A stretch of 10,868 bases of DNA from JAVVFH01 sp032250585 (GTDB taxonomy: Bacteria > Pseudomonadota > Gammaproteobacteria > Xanthomonadales > SZUA-36), in the NCBI GenBank assembly GCA_032250585.1, contig JAVVFH010000113.1:1-10868 (forward strand), written 5' to 3'. How positions within the stretch are numbered: the first letter of the stretch is position 1; every line of letters begins with the position of its first letter. Position numbers and translations under genes: made by a program. Shown piece by piece: positions 7,568-10,868 of the stretch. The notes beneath the pieces were generated by a model. It was not told where the DNA came from. It searched no databases and saw only the letters and a program-made list of their open reading frames with translations.

Positions 7568-9148
7568 TCAGGCTTGCCCGGGTTGGCGCTTTTCCAGCAG
7601 TTGCTGAAGCTTGAATTTCTGAATTTTGCCGGTAGCCGTTCGGGGCACCTGATCAACAATGCGCACATCCTGTGGGCATTTGTAGTGAGCCAGTTGACCG
7701 TGCAGCCTTTCAATCACCGCCTTGCGCAAAAGCTCTGGATCCTGTGCGGGCTGTTGTGGTTCCAGAAACAGGACAATTTGTGAGGCACCCTCGCATTTTG
7801 GCCCTTCTACCACGGCCGCCGCGGCCACATTAGGGACGCTCAGGGCGCAGCATTCAATCTCACCGGGGCTGACCCATTGGCCGGAAATCTTCAGCATGTG
7901 ATCGGCACGACCCTGGTGGTACCACCAGCCCTCGTCATCAAAAATGAAAATGTCCCCGGTGCGGTACCAGGTGCCATGGAATGCATTGCGGGTCATATCC
8001 TGTCGATTCCAGTAGCGATCACAGACTGACGGCATGCGCAGCCAGGCAACGCCGGGGGTATGGGGTGAAGTGACGGGCTCGCCCTGTTCGGTGGTGAGCC
8101 TGACCTCGGCCCAGGGTACGACGCGCCCGGTGGCGCCCGGCCGGTGCGCCTCCGGCGTGTTGACAATGAACAGGGCCAGGGTCTCGGTTGTACCAATGCC
8201 TTCGTAGATGGGTCTTCCGGTGGTCTCTATCCATCTCTCCAGCAACGGTATTGGCAGCTGTTCGCCGGCAGAGACATAACAGCGGACCTGGCTAAATGCC
8301 GGGCCATCAGCAATGCCTTCATTCAGCAGTTTGTTATAGAAGGTCGGCACGCTGAACACGAGATCGGGCCGGTGTAACTCGGCCAACCTGCCGGTGCGCT
8401 CCGGTGTCGGCCAGCCGTCAAACAGGATCAGGGTTGCGCCACAGCGCAGACCGGCAAAAAACCCGTGGGCCAACGGATAGGCAAAAAAGAGTTTTGATGT
8501 GCACAATATCTTTTCACCGGGCCGTACCTTGAGATTTTCCCGCAGATGCAGGTCGCTGACGATTACATCATGATGCAGATGAACCGCCGCTTTCGGTTTA
8601 CCGGTGGTACCCGATGTGTAGATCCAGAAGGCCATGTCATCGGGTGACATGGCGGTTGTAAGCAGATCCCCCTCGCTCTCCTCAAGCAGTGTCGTGAGAC
8701 TGAGGTGTTCGTCTGTCTCGCCTTTTCTCACGACCAGACGGACAGGGTGGCTGATCTGCGCTGCAAGTTCAGCGTAGAGCGGCATAAAATCGGCCTCGAC
8801 GAACAGCAATCTGGCCCGACTCTCATTGATGGTAAACAGCAAATCACGCTGTACCGCCTTGCGATTAAAAGCAATGGCCACGGCACCAATGCGCATACAA
8901 CCAATGTAGGCGGCCACCAGGTCGGCTGAATCCTCGAGCAGAAACATGACACGCTCTTCGGGTAATACGCCCAGTGACTTCAGGGCATTGCCAAACAGGT
9001 TCGCCCGTTGATCCAGTTCCAGATAAGTGAGCGCCTCATGCTCGTCAATGACGGCGGTCCATGAAGCCAAACCCTTACCCAGCGCCGGGCTCAGGATTTC
9101 ATCTCCCGCGTTCATGGCACTTTCGATATAGTGCTGTTGAGGGATCAT
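7568..9148 (-). CDS. Benzoate-CoA-ligase-type acyl-CoA synthetase (AMP-forming)
   Basis: A 526-residue adenylate-forming enzyme that would activate a carboxylic acid with ATP, then transfer it to CoA. Motifs: A3 P-loop YTSGTTGKPK (177-186), A5 YEGIGTTET (315-323), A7 YRTGD (395-399), A8 LKISGQWVSPGEIE (419-432) and A10 PRTATGKIQKFKL with the catalytic Lys508. The A8 form and the N-terminal NAGDEIL / ALTYLELDQRANLFGNALKSLGV pattern match the benzoate / 4-hydroxybenzoate CoA-ligase family rather than acetyl-CoA or long-chain synthetases. The exact acid is not determined. The gene starts 17 bp after the sigma-54 activator stop, on the same strand, so the two form an operon. No strong Shine-Dalgarno is close to the ATG at 9148; GAGG is about 15 bases away, and initiation may depend on coupling. 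An ATG at 9115 is a weaker alternative. Confidence 0.88.
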   Translation of the reverse strand: MIPQQHYIESAMNAGDEILSPALGKGLASWTAVIDEHEALTYLELDQRANLFGNALKSLGVLPEERVMFLLEDSADLVAAYIGCMRIGAVAIAFNRKAVQRDLLFTINESRARLLFVEADFMPLYAELAAQISHPVRLVVRKGETDEHLSLTTLLEESEGDLLTTAMSPDDMAFWIYTSGTTGKPKAAVHLHHDVIVSDLHLRENLKVRPGEKILCTSKLFFAYPLAHGFFAGLRCGATLILFDGWPTPERTGRLAELHRPDLVFSVPTFYNKLLNEGIADGPAFSQVRCYVSAGEQLPIPLLERWIETTGRPIYEGIGTTETLALFIVNTPEAHRPGATGRVVPWAEVRLTTEQGEPVTSPHTPGVAWLRMPSVCDRYWNRQDMTRNAFHGTWYRTGDIFIFDDEGWWYHQGRADHMLKISGQWVSPGEIECCALSVPNVAAAAVVEGPKCEGASQIVLFLEPQQPAQDPELLRKAVIERLHGQLAHYKCPQDVRIVDQVPRTATGKIQKFKLQQLLEKRQPGQA

Positions 9149-9165
9149 GCGGTTTTCGCCGGGCC

Positions 9166-10128
9166 TCAGGAAGGGGCCGGTTTAAGAATTCGATAGATGG
9201 TCGTCCGGGAGACCTTCAGCACACTGGCGGCTTGACTGACATTGCCAGCACACTGGGCAAGCACCCATTCGGTATAATCCTTTTCAAGCTTGGCGAGACT
9301 GCCCGGCGCATGGAAGCTTGCCAGTGGCGCCTGATCGGCCTGACCGGGCGCCCGAGCCAGGATAGACTCAACGTGATCGGCGGTAATCGCCCCGTCGCAG
9401 TGCACCCGCAACCGTTCGACAACATTTTTCAGCTCACGGACGTTACCCGGCCAGTGGTAGGCCTTTAGCTGCTCCATCGCACCGGGGAACAGCGCGGGAG
9501 ACGAACCATCGGAACAGTGGCTTAGAAAATACTCGACCAGCGGCGGAATATCCTCACGCCGCTGGCTCAGAGGGGGAATATCGATGGTCAGCACGTTAAG
9601 GCGGTAGTAGAGATCCTGGCGGAATCTCCCCTGGGAGATCATCGCCCCCAGATCCCGATGGGTAGCCGCAATAATCCGCGCATGGGTCTGCCTGAACCGG
9701 GTACTGCCCGGTGGCCGGTACTTTCCGGTCTCCAGCACGCGCAACAGTTCGGCCTGGCAGGACGCCGACAGCTCCCCGATCTCATCCAGAAACAGGGTCC
9801 CCTCACTGGCCGCACGAAACAGCCCGTCTGAATCGCTGACCGCCCCGGTGTAGGCGCCTCTTTTATGCCCGAAAAGCTCACTTTCAAATAGCTGCTCCTG
9901 CAGCAGGCTACAGTTGACCGGAATGAAACTTGCCTCATCCCGATCGCTCCAGTGGTGCAAAGCTTGCGCAATCACCTCCTTACCCACACCACTGTGCCCG
10001 GTAATCAACACGGGGATTTTCAAAGGGGCCATTTTTTTCGCCAGGCCAATAACCTTGCGCCATTCGATGCTTTGACCGATCGGTCGGGACGAACGCCGGG
10101 TTCTTTTTTCGGGTGGACTGGTGGACAT
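9166..10128 (-). CDS. Sigma-54-dependent activator without an N-terminal sensory domain
   Basis: A 320-residue bacterial enhancer-binding protein. After about 20 residues it goes directly into the AAA+ domain: Walker A GHSGVGKE (44-51), the sigma-54 contact loop GAYTGA (91-96), Walker B TLFLDEIGE (111-119), the RQDLYYRLNV segment (170-179) and WPGNVRELKNVVERL (226-240). A Fis-type helix-turn-helix ends the protein (about 297-316). Family members usually have a receiver, GAF, PAS or V4R domain in front; here a stop codon lies 12 codons upstream in frame with no other start between, so none is present in this frame. Activity must be controlled by a partner, oligomer state or expression level. 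GAYTGA in place of GAFTGA is a common tolerated change. It is the first gene of a leftward pair with the CoA ligase, which it may regulate. Confidence 0.92.
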   Translation of the reverse strand: MSTSPPEKRTRRSSRPIGQSIEWRKVIGLAKKMAPLKIPVLITGHSGVGKEVIAQALHHWSDRDEASFIPVNCSLLQEQLFESELFGHKRGAYTGAVSDSDGLFRAASEGTLFLDEIGELSASCQAELLRVLETGKYRPPGSTRFRQTHARIIAATHRDLGAMISQGRFRQDLYYRLNVLTIDIPPLSQRREDIPPLVEYFLSHCSDGSSPALFPGAMEQLKAYHWPGNVRELKNVVERLRVHCDGAITADHVESILARAPGQADQAPLASFHAPGSLAKLEKDYTEWVLAQCAGNVSQAASVLKVSRTTIYRILKPAPS

Positions 10129-10340
10129 TCGGGTGATTTCTCGACCTCGGCCAGTAGCGCTTCAATCCAATAAAGGCAAGAGTGGACGCGCCCGCCTATT
10201 CATCTACCCTGTGGAGTCATGAATCTGCCACAGCTTTGCCCGGCAAAAAGTGCTGCCTGATCAGCGGCGGCCTGCGCCAACCGAGAATAACAGTAAAAAA
10301 CCGGGCGCTGCAAAATTCACTGCGCATTAACCGTAACGCG

Positions 10341-10482
10341 CACCTTCCACAACCAGTCGCGACCTGCCCGCGAAACCTGTCGCTGATCATCGTGACACGG
10401 AAGTTCGGGCCGACGTTCGTCGCGGGGCAGAGCTCACGGGATGGAATTTCATACCGAGCCGAACCATACAGGCCGGTTCTGA
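10341..10482 (+). pseudogene. Remnant of an aldehyde dehydrogenase gene, internally deleted and frameshifted
   Basis: Two pieces match the intact aldehyde dehydrogenase at 5960-7438. Bases 10359-10419 align without gaps to 6428-6488 (42 of 61 identical by hand count). They encode CPRNLSLIIVTRKFGP, a decayed form of CPWNLPLIMATWKLAP around the Asn motif. Bases 10425-10463 align to 7381-7419 (34 of 39 identical) and encode AHGMEFHTE against AHAMEFHTE. From there both sequences have the same number of codons to a TGA stop (10480-10482 here). The two pieces are in different frames, and about 890 bases of the gene between them are missing. The left boundary is approximate; a shared CACCTTCCA suggests homology from about 10341. 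It is too broken to make an enzyme. Confidence 0.75.
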
Positions 10483-10509
10483 ACCAAACTCCGGCGTCGC
10501 GATCTTCCC

Positions 10510-10538
10510 TTGATAAACGAGACACTGTACGTTACAGT
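10510..10538 (+). promoter_or_regulatory. Candidate sigma-70 promoter of the TonB-dependent receptor
   Basis: TTGATA (10510-10515, 5 of 6 to consensus) and TACAGT (10533-10538, 4 of 6) are separated by 17 bases. The palindrome at 10525-10537 covers part of the spacer and the -10 box, so a bound repressor would block RNA polymerase. The receptor start codon lies about 130 bases downstream. Confidence 0.45.
10525..10537. promoter_or_regulatory. Second operator candidate CTGTAC-G-TTACAG
   Basis: It matches the palindrome at 2561-2573 at 11 of 13 positions; only the two central positions differ. The symmetric core ACTGTA / TACAGT has 6-bp perfect arms (10524-10529 and 10533-10538). Its place inside a core promoter and its twin in the MFS/DUF3179 divergent region suggest one repressor, most simply the TetR-family protein at 5258-5929. 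Confidence 0.6.
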
Positions 10539-10668
10539 TCACTTGGAATCCGGTTCACCGTACGATTTTGCGACCAGCAACGGAGTGGGTCGCAAGCAAT
10601 GGACGAAACCGGACGATTGAACGATCCGTATCGTCAACGCGGCGACACCGAACCCTGCGGAGCAACTC

Positions 10669-10868
10669 ATGAACATCACACGCCAATCAAACCAATTGCG
10701 CGCCGGCCTGGTCGCGGCAGGCTTTCTGGCAGCTGTTGAAGCGACCGCTCAACAGACGCTGGAAGAAGTCGTTGTAACAGCGGAAAAGCGCCAATCCACG
10801 GTGCTGGACACAGCGCTGGCCATTTCCGCATTTGATCAAGCCGCACTGAACCGAAGCGGCATCACGCG
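10669..10868 (+). CDS. TonB-dependent outer-membrane receptor, 5' end only
   Basis: The first 66 codons lie in the window and the frame is open to the right edge. An apparent signal peptide has a basic start (Arg5, Arg11), a hydrophobic stretch GLVAAGFLAAV and a likely cleavage site after ATA near residue 28. Next comes LEEVVVTAEKRQ, the TonB-box and plug-domain start common to proteobacterial receptors, then TVLDTALAISAFD, a typical plug segment. Full proteins of this type are about 700-900 residues and import large or scarce substrates across the outer membrane using TonB energy. The substrate cannot be told from this piece. GGAG lies six bases before the ATG. The upstream promoter carries the shared palindrome, linking it to the TetR/MFS genes. 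Confidence 0.9.
   Translation, partial: MNITRQSNQLRAGLVAAGFLAAVEATAQQTLEEVVVTAEKRQSTVLDTALAISAFDQAALNRSGIT

Larger units (their letters stand above)
10129..10668. other. 540-bp divergent intergenic region
   Basis: It separates the leftward sigma-54 activator from the rightward TonB-dependent receptor. The left part (10129 to about 10340) shows no gene and no convincing sigma-54 promoter. The middle (10341-10482) is a decayed aldehyde dehydrogenase. The right part has a promoter with an overlapping palindrome, then a leader of about 130 bases. An open frame across 10182-10739 is not a credible gene because it reads through the decayed fragment and the receptor start. Confidence 0.6.

Noticed and set aside
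10215..10265. Sigma-54 (-24/-12) promoter on the minus strand before the activator gene
   Set aside because: TGGCAGATTCATGAC keeps the GG but lacks the -12 GC. AGGCAGCACTTTTTGC has both elements but one base too many between them. Neither is good enough to report.
10182..10739. 185-codon plus-strand open frame
   Set aside because: Only its middle has meaning, as a decayed ALDH fragment in one frame. It runs over the palindrome, the promoter and the start of the TonB receptor in another frame.

Overview
The window comes from a GC-rich genome, most likely an environmental proteobacterium, probably a gammaproteobacterium. The clues are a TonB-dependent outer-membrane receptor, a sigma-54 activator, a GabD-type semialdehyde dehydrogenase, a major-facilitator transporter resembling aromatic-acid symporters, and strong G/C preference at third codon positions. 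No RNA gene, CRISPR array, insertion sequence or phage gene is visible.

Layout. (1) 1-2470, minus strand: an aromatic-acid-type MFS transporter followed by a GabD-like succinate-semialdehyde dehydrogenase that runs off the left edge. (2) 2471-2700: a divergent control region with a near-perfect 13-bp palindrome, CTGTAC-C-GTACAG. (3) 2701-7438, plus strand, tightly packed: a three-helix membrane protein with a DUF3179 domain; an overlapping protein that appears to hold two OsmC/Ohr-like domains, each with its own cysteine pair; a possible 24-codon ORF; a TetR-family regulator; and an aldehyde dehydrogenase with the C-terminal signature of 2-hydroxymuconic-semialdehyde dehydrogenases. (4) 7568-10128, minus strand: a sigma-54 activator without a sensory domain, then a benzoate-CoA-ligase-type acyl-CoA synthetase. 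(5) 10129-10668: a long intergenic region that holds a degraded, internally deleted copy of the aldehyde dehydrogenase and a second copy of the palindrome inside a plausible core promoter. (6) 10669 to the end: the start of a TonB-dependent receptor.

How it may work together (inference). The receptor and MFS protein could import an aromatic or related organic acid across the two membranes. The two dehydrogenases would oxidise semialdehydes of the kind made by ring cleavage or lower pathways. The CoA ligase would activate an aromatic carboxylate. The palindrome occurs both in the MFS/DUF3179 divergent region and in the receptor promoter, so the TetR protein encoded between them is the natural candidate to control both. 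No ring-cleavage enzyme lies in the window, so the substrate is unknown. The least described part is the DUF3179 plus double-OsmC pair, which looks like an uncharacterised membrane/thiol module tied to this catabolic regulon.
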